From: Flavobacterium sp. HTF
Lineage (GTDB): Bacteria > Bacteroidota > Bacteroidia > Flavobacteriales > Flavobacteriaceae
Assembly: GCF_003105115.1 (NCBI RefSeq)
Contig: NZ_QETH01000042.1
Span: 1-38,699, forward strand
Reading direction: 5' to 3'
Length of the DNA: 38,699 nucleotides
Shown here: positions 7,502 to 16,009 of the stretch, piece after piece
Numbering within the stretch: the stretch's first letter is position 1
How the letters are laid out: each line of letters starts with the position of its first letter
Program-made: the position numbers and the translations under genes
Notes under the pieces: generated by a model
Databases searched by the model: none
Told to the model about the DNA's origin: nothing
What the model saw: the letters and a program-made list of their open reading frames with translations, nothing else

Positions 7502-7529
7502 AAAAAAAAGTCCCGATTAAATCGGGACT
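7502..7529 (-). terminator. Terminator of the NIF3 / coiled-coil operon
   Basis: On the minus strand a 10-bp stem AGTCCCGATT with a 1-nt centre is followed by a run of eight Ts, starting 4 nt past the stop of the coiled-coil gene. This is a classic intrinsic terminator. Confidence 0.88.
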
Positions 7530-7533
7530 CGTA

Positions 7534-8313
7534 TTAGAATTTAGAGAACAATTGTTCCATTTTTTCTTTTTCTTCTTCAGCTAATGCGCTGTCAACCAAA
7601 ATTCTTCCAGAGTGCTCATCAGTGATGATTTTCTTTCTAGAAGCAATCTCAACCTGAGTTTGTGGCGGGATAGTGAAGAATGATCCTGCAGATGCTCCTC
7701 TTTCGATAGATACAACAGCCAGACCATTACGTACACTGCTTCTGATTCTGTTGTAAGCAGCTAATAATCTTTCTTCTATTAGACCAGAAAATTCAGCAGA
7801 TTTCTCAGATAAGAAAATTTCTTCTTTTTGAGTTTCAGCCATAATAGCGTCTAATTCAGATTTTTTATGTTTTAAATGTGAACTTTTAGCGTCAAGTTTT
7901 TCTTTTAAATTAGAAATAACTTCTTTTTTATGTTCGATAGAAGCTTTCATTTCTTTGATTTGCTTTTCAGCTAATTGAATTTCTAATTCCTGAAATTCAA
8001 CCTCTTTAGTCAAAGAATTAAATTCTCTGTTATTACGAACTGATTCTTGTTGTTTAGTGTATTTTTTGATCACTTCTTTATGCTCCTCAATCGCATTTTT
8101 CTTTGCTTTGATTTGCTCCTCAATTACTTCAAGTTCACTTTTCAGCTTCTCTGAACGTGTGCTTAAGCCCGCAACTTCATCTTCTAAATCTTCTACCTCT
8201 AAAGGAAGTTCTCCTCTAACGTTTCTGATTTCGTCAATTCTAGAGTCAATAAGCTGTAAATCATATATTGCTCTTAACTTGTCCTCAACACTTAATTCTT
8301 TCGTATTCGTCAT
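7534..8313 (-). CDS. Coiled-coil protein of the C4-type zinc-ribbon family, lacking the cysteines
   Basis: A 259-residue protein of the family annotated as C4-type zinc ribbon domain (HP0958/CdsZ-like). Residues about 40-180 are a long Lys/Glu-rich antiparallel coiled coil. The C-terminus (about 204-241) keeps the ribbon framework, with IPPQTQVEIASRKKII and EHSGRILVD, but every expected zinc-ligand cysteine is replaced, and the protein has no cysteine at all. Family members have been linked to RNA or flagellar-export functions, but this flavobacterial form has no assigned role. It lies 3 nt downstream of the NIF3 gene in one operon. Confidence 0.85.
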   Translation of the reverse strand: MTNTKELSVEDKLRAIYDLQLIDSRIDEIRNVRGELPLEVEDLEDEVAGLSTRSEKLKSELEVIEEQIKAKKNAIEEHKEVIKKYTKQQESVRNNREFNSLTKEVEFQELEIQLAEKQIKEMKASIEHKKEVISNLKEKLDAKSSHLKHKKSELDAIMAETQKEEIFLSEKSAEFSGLIEERLLAAYNRIRSSVRNGLAVVSIERGASAGSFFTIPPQTQVEIASRKKIITDEHSGRILVDSALAEEEKEKMEQLFSKF

Positions 8314-8316
8314 ATT

Positions 8317-9411
8317 CTATAAGTACTTAACTGGATTTGTATTTTCTTCCGATAAAATGATGGCAAAATTAAGGATTTTTTTTCGAAGATAATCAACAAT
8401 ATAATTTTTTGTATAGCGTTCGCTCTCAAAATGACCAATATCTGCCAAAAGTAACTTATTTTCAGCCTCATAAAACTGATGGTACTTCAAATCAGCTGTC
8501 AAAAAAGCATCTGCGCCCGCCTGAATTGCATTTTTTATGGCAAAACTTCCGGAACCTCCCAAAACAGCTACTTTTTTTATTTTTTTTCCTGTAAAAGCAG
8601 AATGGCGAATTCCGTCAGCAATCATCTTTTCTTTTACAAAAAACAAAAAGTCTTTTTCATCCATTTCAGTTTCAAATTCTCCAACCATTCCCAGGCCAAT
8701 ATTCTGATGAGAATTTTGTAAATTATAAATTTCATAAGCTACTTCTTCATAAATATGATTTGCAAAAAGGGCTTTTAAAATTCCGGACTGCAAGTGTTTT
8801 TCAAACGTAACCTCAATTTTTATTTCTTCTGTTTCTGTAAGTTCGTGACGTTCTCCGATTACAGGATTGCTTTCGTCATTTCCTTTATATGTACCGGTTC
8901 CGTTGGAATTAAAGCTGCAGTTGTCATAATTCCCAATTGTTCCCGCTCCGGCATCAAACAACGCCTGACGTACTTTTTGAGCATTTTCAGGAACAGTATA
9001 AGTAATTAATTTTTGGATAAAATTCTGTTTCGGAATTAAAACTTTAGTATTTGTTAATGCTAAAGCATCACAGAAAATTTTATTTACACCCTGCGAATGA
9101 TTGTCAAGAGAAGTATGAACTGCATAAATTGCAATGTCATTTTTAATTGCCTTCAGAATCGCCCTTTCTACATAATTCTTGCCCGTAATTTTTTTAATTC
9201 CTGAAAATAAAATAGGATGAAAACAAACAACTAAATTGCAATTTTTCGTGATAGCTTCTTGGATAACATTTTCTAATGCATCGTGGCAAACTAAAACTCC
9301 TGTACTTTCGGTTTCAGTATTACCCACTAAAAGTCCTACATTGTCAAAATCTTCGGCATAGGCCAGTGGCGACATTTCTTCGAGGACTGTTAATATATCT
9401 TTTATTTTCAT
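8317..9411 (-). CDS. NIF3 / DUF34 family dinuclear metal protein
   Basis: NIF3-like protein (often mislabelled GTP cyclohydrolase I type 2) of 364 residues. ATG 9411 is chosen over a TTG five codons upstream because the family start, KIKDILTVLEEMSPL, begins there. The N-terminal half has DNVGLLVG, the metal-binding VCFHPILFSG and YAVHTSLDNHSQGVN. The C-terminal half has DIGHFESE, which supplies His and Glu ligands. The middle (about 125-235) is the PII/CutA-like insertion typical of the long form. The usual first metal-binding pair HHP is FHP here. The biochemical function of the family is unsettled. It heads an operon with the coiled-coil protein and diverges from lpxK. Confidence 0.88.
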   Translation of the reverse strand: MKIKDILTVLEEMSPLAYAEDFDNVGLLVGNTETESTGVLVCHDALENVIQEAITKNCNLVVCFHPILFSGIKKITGKNYVERAILKAIKNDIAIYAVHTSLDNHSQGVNKIFCDALALTNTKVLIPKQNFIQKLITYTVPENAQKVRQALFDAGAGTIGNYDNCSFNSNGTGTYKGNDESNPVIGERHELTETEEIKIEVTFEKHLQSGILKALFANHIYEEVAYEIYNLQNSHQNIGLGMVGEFETEMDEKDFLFFVKEKMIADGIRHSAFTGKKIKKVAVLGGSGSFAIKNAIQAGADAFLTADLKYHQFYEAENKLLLADIGHFESERYTKNYIVDYLRKKILNFAIILSEENTNPVKYL

Positions 9412-9419
9412 TTTGTTTT

Positions 9420-9447
9420 GTTTCAAGTTTTAGGTTTCAAGTTTTAT
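9420..9447. repeat. Four 7-bp repeats upstream of the NIF3 gene
   Basis: GTTTCAA, GTTTTAG, GTTTCAA, GTTTTAT run in perfect heptad register directly upstream of the NIF3 start. A partial reverse-complement segment (GAAACCTTAAAC) follows at about 9462-9473. The element matches the perfect hairpin at 33589-33644. Confidence 0.7.
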
Positions 9448-9504
9448 GATTGCTTGATGATGAAACCTTAAACAAATTAACGAAAAAAATTATACTTTCG
9501 TAAA

Positions 9505-10527
9505 ATGAATCTACTTCGAAAATTACTTTTCCCGTTCGCTATTTTGTACGGATTTATTACTTCAATCAGAAATTTTCTTTTTGATAAAGATATACTTAAA
9601 TCAACTTCATTTGATATTCCGGTAATTGCTGTTGGAAATCTAAGCGTTGGCGGAACAGGAAAAACGCCTCAAATAGAATACTTAATCCGATTTTTATCTG
9701 AAAAATATAAAGTTGCTACTTTAAGCCGTGGTTATAAACGCAAATCAGAAGGCTTTGTTTTGGCAAACGAAACTTCAAATGCTGAAATTTTAGGCGATGA
9801 GCCTTTTCAGTTTTATCAAAAATTTCCAAATATTCACGTTGCTGTTGATGCTGACAGAACAAACGGTATTGCACAATTACTAACGCAGAAAGTAAAACCG
9901 GAGATTATTTTACTTGATGATGCTTATCAGCACCGAAAAGTAAAAGCCGGATTTTATATTTTGCTTACTTCTTATGGTGATTTGTATGCCGACGATTTTA
10001 TGTTGCCTACAGGAAATCTTCGCGAAAGCAGGAGCGGAGCAGATCGGGCAAATATTGTTATTGTGACCAAATGTCCGAGAGATTTATCTGTTGAAAAACA
10101 AGATGAAATCAATATTAAGCTGAATCTAAACCCTTCACAACAAGTCTTTTTTACTTTTATAGATTATGATGATTCTATTTATGGAAAAGAAGAAATAATT
10201 ACTGTAAGCAACATTAAAAATGAATCAAAACTGCTTTTGGCCGGAATTGCAAAACCAACACCTTTTTTTGATTATTTAAAAAATGAAAAAGATGAATGCC
10301 TTACCTTTCCTGATCACCATCATTTTTCAGATTCAGATTTAGAAACGATTCAGAATAAAGCAAAGGACAAAAAAATCATTACGACAGAAAAAGATTATGT
10401 TCGCCTGAAAGAATCAAAATTGGTTTCGCAATTGTATTATTTGCCCATAAAAAGTACATTTATCAACAAAAGGCAGGATTTTGATACAGCCATTTTAGAA
10501 TATATCAGGAGCGAGGGAGAAGCTTAA
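9505..10527 (+). CDS. lpxK: Tetraacyldisaccharide 4'-kinase
   Basis: Inner-membrane kinase of 340 residues that phosphorylates the 4' position of the lipid A precursor. An N-terminal hydrophobic helix (about 5-25) anchors it. The P-loop is VGNLSVGGTGKTPQIEYL (about 43-60), and LSRGYKR, LGDEPFQF, ILLDDAYQHRK and DADR follow as in LpxK. The length fits the family. A TACTTTCG sequence (one mismatch to TAnnTTTG) ends 4 nt before the ATG. The gene converges with the hybrid kinase, and their stop codons share a TTAA. Confidence 0.93.
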   Translation: MNLLRKLLFPFAILYGFITSIRNFLFDKDILKSTSFDIPVIAVGNLSVGGTGKTPQIEYLIRFLSEKYKVATLSRGYKRKSEGFVLANETSNAEILGDEPFQFYQKFPNIHVAVDADRTNGIAQLLTQKVKPEIILLDDAYQHRKVKAGFYILLTSYGDLYADDFMLPTGNLRESRSGADRANIVIVTKCPRDLSVEKQDEINIKLNLNPSQQVFFTFIDYDDSIYGKEEIITVSNIKNESKLLLAGIAKPTPFFDYLKNEKDECLTFPDHHHFSDSDLETIQNKAKDKKIITTEKDYVRLKESKLVSQLYYLPIKSTFINKRQDFDTAILEYIRSEGEA

Positions 10528-12704
10528 TCACTTATTAACTCGAAAAACTGGGCTATAGTGCTGTAAAATTCATCAGGAACAAATGGTTTTGTAATAACAT
10601 CGTTCATTCCGAAAGAAAGCAGCATGTCACGGTTCTCGTCAAGCGAAATAGCCGTCAGTGCGATAATGGGAGTTGTTTTATCAAATTCCCTGATTTGTTT
10701 TGTCGCTGTTGTGCCATTAATTCCCGGAAGGTGTACATCCATCAGGATCATATCGAATTTTTTTACTTTCAGAAGCTCGATTGCATCTTCGCCATTTTCC
10801 AGTATTTCGCACTTTATAGCTTTATTTTCAAGCATTTTTCGGGTAATCATCTGATTGATTTTGTTGTCTTCAATCAATAAAATAGATTTATGCTTTAGAT
10901 GTTTATAGTTATGTGTTTTTAGTTCTTCTATGTTTTCCAATGGTTCTTTACTTATATGAAAATTTAATCTGAAGGTAAAAGTAGATCCTTTACCAACCTC
11001 GCTTTTTAATTTTATTTCGCCTCCCAAAAGTTCAATCAGTTTTTTTACGATAGTGAGTCCTAAGCCCGTTCCGCCATATTTTCGGTTGACTTCTATAGAT
11101 CCCTGCGAAAAACTTTCAAAAACAGTTTGAAGTTTGTCTTCGGGAATACCAATTCCTGTATCTACAATTTCAAAATAAACGTTCGCAGTATCTTCATCAA
11201 TAGCATATAATTTTGCTATGACGTTTACATGCCCGTTTTGGGTAAATTTTAAGGCATTGTTTATTAAATTGAGAATAATCTGGGATAATTTGGTAGGATC
11301 ACCAATTAGATTATCCGGAATTCCTTCATCGATTTCAAGGTTGAAATAATTTTTATTAGCAGTGGCTAATTCTTTTAAGGAACTCTGAATGTTGAATAAC
11401 AACTTTTTAAGATCGAAACAAATATTCTCGACTTCTACTTTTGTAGAATCAATTTTATTTATTTCGAGTATTTCATTGATAAAAGTAGTGAGGTAATTTC
11501 CAGAGAATTTTAAAGATTCTAAATATTTTAACTGAGTTTTTTTAGGACTGTCTTCGAGTAGTAAATGTGTGATTCCGTTAATAGCATTTAAAGGCGTCCG
11601 GAGCTCATGGCTTACGGTTGATAAAAATTCTGATCTTGCTTTTGAGGCTTTTTCAGCTTTGTTTTTGGCTAAAATCAATTCTTTGTTTTTTTCTCTTAAA
11701 AGTAAATTATTCTGATTCCGGATAATATTGTTTTTATATAAAGCCAGACTTAAAAGGGATAAAATAGATATCAAGGCAATTGCAAGGATACTCACCAGTT
11801 TAGAATAACGATATGTTTTTAGCTGAATTTTTTCTTCGCTTTCTTTTTTGAGGGTATTATTTAAAGACTGGTTTCTTTTGAATTTCTCGAACTCATTTAA
11901 ATCCAGTTTTGCATTTTTTATTTTTAAAATATAATTTTCAATCTGGTAATGTTCATCAAGATAAGAATAAGCAAGATCAAAGTTTCTGTTCTTTTTATAA
12001 TATTGACTTATAGCCAGGATGATTTTTGATTTCTGTGCTAAATCGTTGATTTTTGAATTGCTTTCTAACGCATTATCAAAGTAAATAATGGCAGAATCAT
12101 TTTGTTTAAGCTGGGTTTCGATTAATCCAAGCTGATAATAAGCATTTGTTTTTGTTTTTAAAACCGAAAGGTCATCTGGTTTTCTGACTATTTTCTGGAA
12201 AGTTTTTATAGCCTGAGGAAAGTTTTTTCCAGCCTTAAAAGCCATACCTTTTTGATAGCTCAGGATTTCAGAACTATCAATGATATTCAATTGTTTAAGA
12301 AGATTGTTGGATTTTTTGTAATAGACTTCAGCAGCTTTTTGATTGCCTTTTGAGGTGTTAATTATGCCTATGTAATGCAACGCCAGAGCTTTTGTCGGAG
12401 TTGGTTTTATTTTATCAAATAAGGAAACACTTTTATGAAAGTTTTTTAGGGCATATTCGTAATTCCGCTGTTTGTAATAGATTTTGCCAAGCTTAAAAGT
12501 CTGGTTGGCTAATTGTTCAGCTTCATGATTAACAGTAGAAAAATCAATAGATTTCTGTGTAAAAAAAATAGCGTTACCGTAGTTTTTATTCTTAAGATTT
12601 TGGTTTGCTAATTTGTTATAATAGAAAATGCTATCTGTACTCTGGCTGGCTTGAGAATACAAAAACGAATTAAAAATACTTATCAGAATTAAAAGGTGTT
12701 TCAT
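10524..12704 (-). CDS. TPR-containing hybrid sensor histidine kinase / response regulator
   Basis: Membrane hybrid kinase of 726 residues. A signal peptide (MKHLLILISIFNSFLYSQ) precedes TPR-like repeats (about 22-270) in the periplasm. A coiled coil and a membrane helix (about 300-322) then lead to HisKA, with STVSHELRTPLNA carrying His366. The ATPase has LINNALKFT, VDTGIGIPEDK and GGTGLGLTIV. A C-terminal receiver (about 605-720) has phosphoacceptor Asp656 in MILMDVHLPG and the conserved Lys in DVITKPF. No DNA-binding output domain is fused, so phosphotransfer to another protein is expected. Its neighbours give no clue to the signal. Confidence 0.92.
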   Translation of the reverse strand: MKHLLILISIFNSFLYSQASQSTDSIFYYNKLANQNLKNKNYGNAIFFTQKSIDFSTVNHEAEQLANQTFKLGKIYYKQRNYEYALKNFHKSVSLFDKIKPTPTKALALHYIGIINTSKGNQKAAEVYYKKSNNLLKQLNIIDSSEILSYQKGMAFKAGKNFPQAIKTFQKIVRKPDDLSVLKTKTNAYYQLGLIETQLKQNDSAIIYFDNALESNSKINDLAQKSKIILAISQYYKKNRNFDLAYSYLDEHYQIENYILKIKNAKLDLNEFEKFKRNQSLNNTLKKESEEKIQLKTYRYSKLVSILAIALISILSLLSLALYKNNIIRNQNNLLLREKNKELILAKNKAEKASKARSEFLSTVSHELRTPLNAINGITHLLLEDSPKKTQLKYLESLKFSGNYLTTFINEILEINKIDSTKVEVENICFDLKKLLFNIQSSLKELATANKNYFNLEIDEGIPDNLIGDPTKLSQIILNLINNALKFTQNGHVNVIAKLYAIDEDTANVYFEIVDTGIGIPEDKLQTVFESFSQGSIEVNRKYGGTGLGLTIVKKLIELLGGEIKLKSEVGKGSTFTFRLNFHISKEPLENIEELKTHNYKHLKHKSILLIEDNKINQMITRKMLENKAIKCEILENGEDAIELLKVKKFDMILMDVHLPGINGTTATKQIREFDKTTPIIALTAISLDENRDMLLSFGMNDVITKPFVPDEFYSTIAQFFELISD

Positions 12705-12730
12705 GTATCGCTATGCTTCTTACAATGAAT

Positions 12731-13729
12731 CTATGTTTTTTTCATCAGTAAGATCAAATCGATTAATCGGGATGAATAGCCAATTTCGTTGTCGTACCAA
12801 CCCACAACTTTTACCATTTTATCTATTACGGAAGTAAGTTGTGCATCAAAAAGACACGAATTTGTATTGCCAATTATATCAACCGAAACGATTGGATCTT
12901 CTGTGTAATCTAATATTCCTTTTAAACTTGTATTTGAGGCGTTTTCAAAAGCGGAGTTGATTTCTTCGATAGTGACGGCACGTTTTACATTAAACGTGAT
13001 ATCGGTTAATGAACCATCCGGAACAGGTACTCGAATTCCACAACCTCCTATTTTTTCATGCAATTTAGGAAAAATTTTTGTTAATGCCTTAGCTGCACCT
13101 GTAGTTGTTGGAACAATTGACTGACTAGCGCCCCTCGCACGGCGTAAATCCTTATGTGGCTGGTCATGAAGACTCTGGTCAGTAGTGTAAGAATGTATTG
13201 TTGTAATGTATGCCTGCTCAATTCCACACAATTCATCGATGATTTTAATCATCGGAGCTGCATTATTTGTGGTACAACTTGCATTCGAAACTATTGTTTC
13301 AGTTCCGTCCAGAATATTGTCATTTACTCCAAGAACAACTGTTTTTATAGTGTCAACTTCAGAAGGAGCCGAAAGGATTACCTTTTTTGCGCCAACTTCA
13401 ATATGTGCATTTAATTCTTCGTGCGTTTTGTATTTGCCTGTTGATTCGATCACAAAATCGATAGAATGTTTTTTCCAGTCTAAATTTGAAATATTTTTTT
13501 CGTGAAAAAATAAATAATGTTTTCCGTCTACAATAATACTTTCTTCGTCATGACTTACTTTAAAAGGTAAAACACCATGGATACTGTCGTATTTTATCAA
13601 ATGCGACATTGTTTTGTTATCTGCAATATCATTTATTGCAACGACTTCAATTTCAGGATGATTTAAAAGTAAACGGAATAAATTCCTTCCAATTCTTCCA
13701 AAACCATTAATGGCAATTCGTGTTTTCAA
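12731..13729 (-). CDS. gap: Glyceraldehyde-3-phosphate dehydrogenase, type I
   Basis: Full-length GAPDH of 332 residues that oxidises glyceraldehyde 3-phosphate to 1,3-bisphosphoglycerate. The Rossmann motif INGFGRIGRNLFR starts the NAD-binding domain, and NDIAD favours NAD over NADP. The catalytic segment is SNASCTTNNAAP with Cys152, with His179 in TTIHSYT. The C-terminus has WYDNEIGYSSRL. The start is TTG at 13729: no ATG fits, and an in-frame stop lies two codons upstream. A rare start on a glycolytic gene suggests a secondary, weakly translated GAPDH. It lies 66 nt downstream of lipA on the same strand. Confidence 0.93.
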   Translation of the reverse strand: MKTRIAINGFGRIGRNLFRLLLNHPEIEVVAINDIADNKTMSHLIKYDSIHGVLPFKVSHDEESIIVDGKHYLFFHEKNISNLDWKKHSIDFVIESTGKYKTHEELNAHIEVGAKKVILSAPSEVDTIKTVVLGVNDNILDGTETIVSNASCTTNNAAPMIKIIDELCGIEQAYITTIHSYTTDQSLHDQPHKDLRRARGASQSIVPTTTGAAKALTKIFPKLHEKIGGCGIRVPVPDGSLTDITFNVKRAVTIEEINSAFENASNTSLKGILDYTEDPIVSVDIIGNTNSCLFDAQLTSVIDKMVKVVGWYDNEIGYSSRLIDLILLMKKT

Positions 13730-13795
13730 TGCTTAATTAATTCATTAAACCATTTATTCATTTAATTGTTTCAATCAATCAAACGAACAAACTTT

Positions 13796-14662
13796 TTATA
13801 AAATATGTTTTTGTGCTTTGTATGAAGAACGAACCAGTGGTCCGCTTTCTACATGACGGAAACCTAAATCAAGACCAAATTTCTCGTATCGGGCAAATTG
13901 TTCAGGAGTTATAAATTCTTTGACCGGTAAATGTTTTTTACTTGGCTGAAGGTATTGACCAATGGTAACCACATCAACATTTGCATTACGTAAATCTGTC
14001 ATAGTCTGAAAAACTTCTTCTTCAGTTTCTCCAAGACCCAGCATAATTCCGGATTTGGTTCTGTTAATTCCTTTTTCTTTTAAATAACGCAATACTTCAA
14101 GGCTGCGATCGTATTTTGCCTGAATACGTACTTCACGTGTCAGACGACGAACAGTTTCCATGTTATGAGAAACCACTTCAGGGTTTGCTTCAACAATTCT
14201 GTCCAGATTTCTTTCAATTCCCTGAAAATCCGGAATTAATGTTTCAAGAGTTGTGTTTGGGTTCATTCTTCGGATTGCCTTTACCGTTTCAATCCATATA
14301 ATAGAACCACCATCTTTTAAATCATCTCTGTCAACACTTGTAATTACGGCGTGTTTGATATTCATGATTTTTATAGAACGGGCTACTTTTTCAGGTTCGT
14401 CCCAATCTACCGTTTCCGGTCTTCCGGTTTTTACACCGCAAAATCCGCATGAACGGGTACAAATATTTCCAAGAATCATAAAAGTTGCTGTTCCTTCTCC
14501 CCAGCATTCTCCCATATTTGGGCAACTTCCTGAAGTACAAATGGTATTTAAGCTGTATTTATCTACTAAACCACGAAGTTCAGTATATTTTTGTCCAATC
14601 GGAAGTTTTACTTTTAACCATTTAGGTTTTCCGGTTGGTATATTTTCAATGACTGTTTCCAT
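13796..14662 (-). CDS. lipA: Lipoyl synthase
   Basis: Radical SAM enzyme of 288 residues that inserts two sulfurs into protein-bound octanoyl chains. The auxiliary-cluster motif is Cys42-x4-Cys47-x5-Cys53 ([12 protein letters not shown]). The radical SAM motif is CTRSCGFC (Cys68, Cys72, Cys75). The conserved RSSY near the C-terminus, whose Ser ligates the auxiliary cluster, is present. Other family blocks are [14 protein letters not shown] and [10 protein letters not shown] minus-strand -7 element (14681-14688) gives a short leader. No lipB or lipoate ligase gene is adjacent. Confidence 0.96.
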   Translation of the reverse strand: METVIENIPTGKPKWLKVKLPIGQKYTELRGLVDKYSLNTICTSGSCPNMGECWGEGTATFMILGNICTRSCGFCGVKTGRPETVDWDEPEKVARSIKIMNIKHAVITSVDRDDLKDGGSIIWIETVKAIRRMNPNTTLETLIPDFQGIERNLDRIVEANPEVVSHNMETVRRLTREVRIQAKYDRSLEVLRYLKEKGINRTKSGIMLGLGETEEEVFQTMTDLRNANVDVVTIGQYLQPSKKHLPVKEFITPEQFARYEKFGLDLGFRHVESGPLVRSSYKAQKHIL

Positions 14663-14680
14663 ATATCAAAATTCAAAGTA

Positions 14681-14688
14681 CAAAGATA
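14681..14688 (-). promoter_or_regulatory. -7 promoter element of lipA
   Basis: On the minus strand this reads TATCTTTG, a perfect TAnnTTTG, 18 nt upstream of the lipA ATG. No clear -33 TTG is seen at 17-20 nt spacing. Confidence 0.55.
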
Positions 14689-14926
14689 CGGAATGTAGTT
14701 TATTTGAAGATGTTAATTTGCTTTTCGTTTGCTTTTAGTGTCTTCGATTATTTAAGATTATTAAACTTAAAAGGTTAATGGTTTGTTTCAAAGTATATTA
14801 TAAGCATGTTTTTTTAATTCTTTGTTCAAAATTCTACAGTATAACCTGCTTTTTCTGTAATTCTGAATTCTGTCTTAATCTATTACTAATTTGACTCATT
14901 GAGATCATGTAAAATTTATCCTGTAG
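14689..14926. other. Intergenic region between lipA and the first M48 gene
   Basis: The divergent gap 14663-14960 (298 bp) holds the two promoter elements listed separately. I see no ORF, hairpin or repeat of the short-period families in the rest. Confidence 0.5.
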
Positions 14927-14934
14927 TAATTTTG
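14927..14934 (+). promoter_or_regulatory. -7 promoter element of the first M48 protease gene
   Basis: TAATTTTG matches TAnnTTTG and lies 26 nt before the ATG. The closest upstream TTG (14899-14901) is 25 nt away, longer than usual, so the -33 is unclear. Confidence 0.5.
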
Positions 14935-14960
14935 GTGTTAATTTAATTACTTTAAAAAAC

Positions 14961-15809
14961 ATGAAAAAGAGATTTATTGTATTAGGGATTCTATTAACAG
15001 CTTTTGGTTTCACTCAAATGAATGCACAAATACTTTCAGATAAAACAATGGGGGCATTGGGTAAAGGAATTGCAGGATTTACTTTTAGTGATGCAGATGC
15101 AGCAGCTTTGGCTAAAGAATCAATCGATCAACTGGATGCAAATAATCCTGTTGCCGGGCCAATAGATGGTTATACTATTCGATTAAATCGTTTATTTGGA
15201 AAATATACTTCCAGTGAAGGAGTTAATTTAAATTATAAAGTTTATCTGGTAAAAGATATCAATGCCTTTGCATCGGCAGATGGTAGTGTTCGTGTGTTTG
15301 CAGGCTTAATGGATATTATGGATGATAATGAATTGCTGGCTGTTATTGGACATGAAATTGGCCATGTCGTTAATCATGACACAAGAGATGCAATTAAAGC
15401 AGCCTATAAAAAAGAAGCATTACTGGATGCAGCAGCATCACAATCCGGAAAAATTGAAACTTTGACAACCTCTCAATTAGGAAAATTGGGAAGCGCTATG
15501 ATTGATAGCAAGCACAGTAGAAAACAGGAATCTGAGGCAGATTTATACTCATATAATTTTATGAAAAAATATGGCTATGATGTTAATGCGGTAGAGTCAG
15601 CTTTTAGAATTCTACAGAATTTAAGTGAAGGAGCAGAGTCCTCTTTCCTTACTAAAATGGCGAGTTCACATCCTGATTCTGGAAAAAGAGCCGATGATGC
15701 TAAGAAACGAGCAGTGAAAGATGGTTTATATAACCCTTATGTACAACAGAAAATTGTTAACACGGCTCCTTCAAAAACAAAGGCTAAAAAAGCAACAAAA
15801 AAGAAATAA
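14961..15809 (+). CDS. Secreted M48-family metalloprotease, copy 1
   Basis: A 282-residue zinc metalloprotease of the M48 family (HtpX/LoiP-like core). A signal peptide (MKKRFIVLGILLTAFGFTQM, cut near NAQ) without a lipobox Cys predicts a periplasmic protein. The zinc motif is HEIGHVVNH (131-139) with the third ligand Glu192 in SEADLYS. The motifs FASADGSVRVFAGL and SSHPDSGKRADDAKKRA are typical of the family. The C-terminus ends in a short Lys/Ala/Thr-rich tail. It is the upstream member of a tandem pair, but each copy has its own promoter and terminator. The substrate is unknown; the family usually degrades misfolded envelope proteins. Confidence 0.9.
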   Translation: MKKRFIVLGILLTAFGFTQMNAQILSDKTMGALGKGIAGFTFSDADAAALAKESIDQLDANNPVAGPIDGYTIRLNRLFGKYTSSEGVNLNYKVYLVKDINAFASADGSVRVFAGLMDIMDDNELLAVIGHEIGHVVNHDTRDAIKAAYKKEALLDAAASQSGKIETLTTSQLGKLGSAMIDSKHSRKQESEADLYSYNFMKKYGYDVNAVESAFRILQNLSEGAESSFLTKMASSHPDSGKRADDAKKRAVKDGLYNPYVQQKIVNTAPSKTKAKKATKKK

Positions 15810-15827
15810 TATTTTTTTTTAATAATT

Positions 15828-15865
15828 AAGCCCGGTATACTCTGCAGAGTATACCGGGCTTTTTA
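15828..15865 (+). terminator. Terminator of M48 copy 1
   Basis: A perfect 34-bp palindrome (AAGCCCGGTATACTCTG and its complement, 15828-15861) runs into a T-tract, 18 nt past the stop. It separates the tandem protease genes into independent units. Confidence 0.9.
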
Positions 15866-15977
15866 ATTGATTATTATATGGTAACAATTACAAGATGTTA
15901 CAGAACTCTGTTAATTGTATATCTGTATTTGTTGAAAAAACAAGTTTTGTGTGAAATGAAATAGCACTTTGTTATAT

Positions 15978-15985
15978 TACATTTG
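15978..15985 (+). promoter_or_regulatory. -7 promoter element of M48 copy 2
   Basis: TACATTTG is a perfect TAnnTTTG, 24 nt upstream of the ATG, in the 200-bp gap after the first copy's terminator. A TTTTG lies 28 nt upstream, farther than ideal. Confidence 0.55.
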
Positions 15986-16009
15986 TTATAAAATTGTAAT
16001 AAAAAAAAT

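Noticed and set aside
8057..9009. Several open frames antisense to the coiled-coil and NIF3 genes
   Set aside because: They are shadow frames of strongly supported genes; their Phe/Ser-rich or Cys-rich composition is the complement of Lys/Glu-rich coding sequence.
14120..14140. CACGTG-centred sequence resembling parS (also at about 18780-18790)
   Set aside because: Only the central hexamer fits; the outer bases do not match TGTTTCACGTGAAACA well and both lie inside coding regions. No credible parS site was found in the window.
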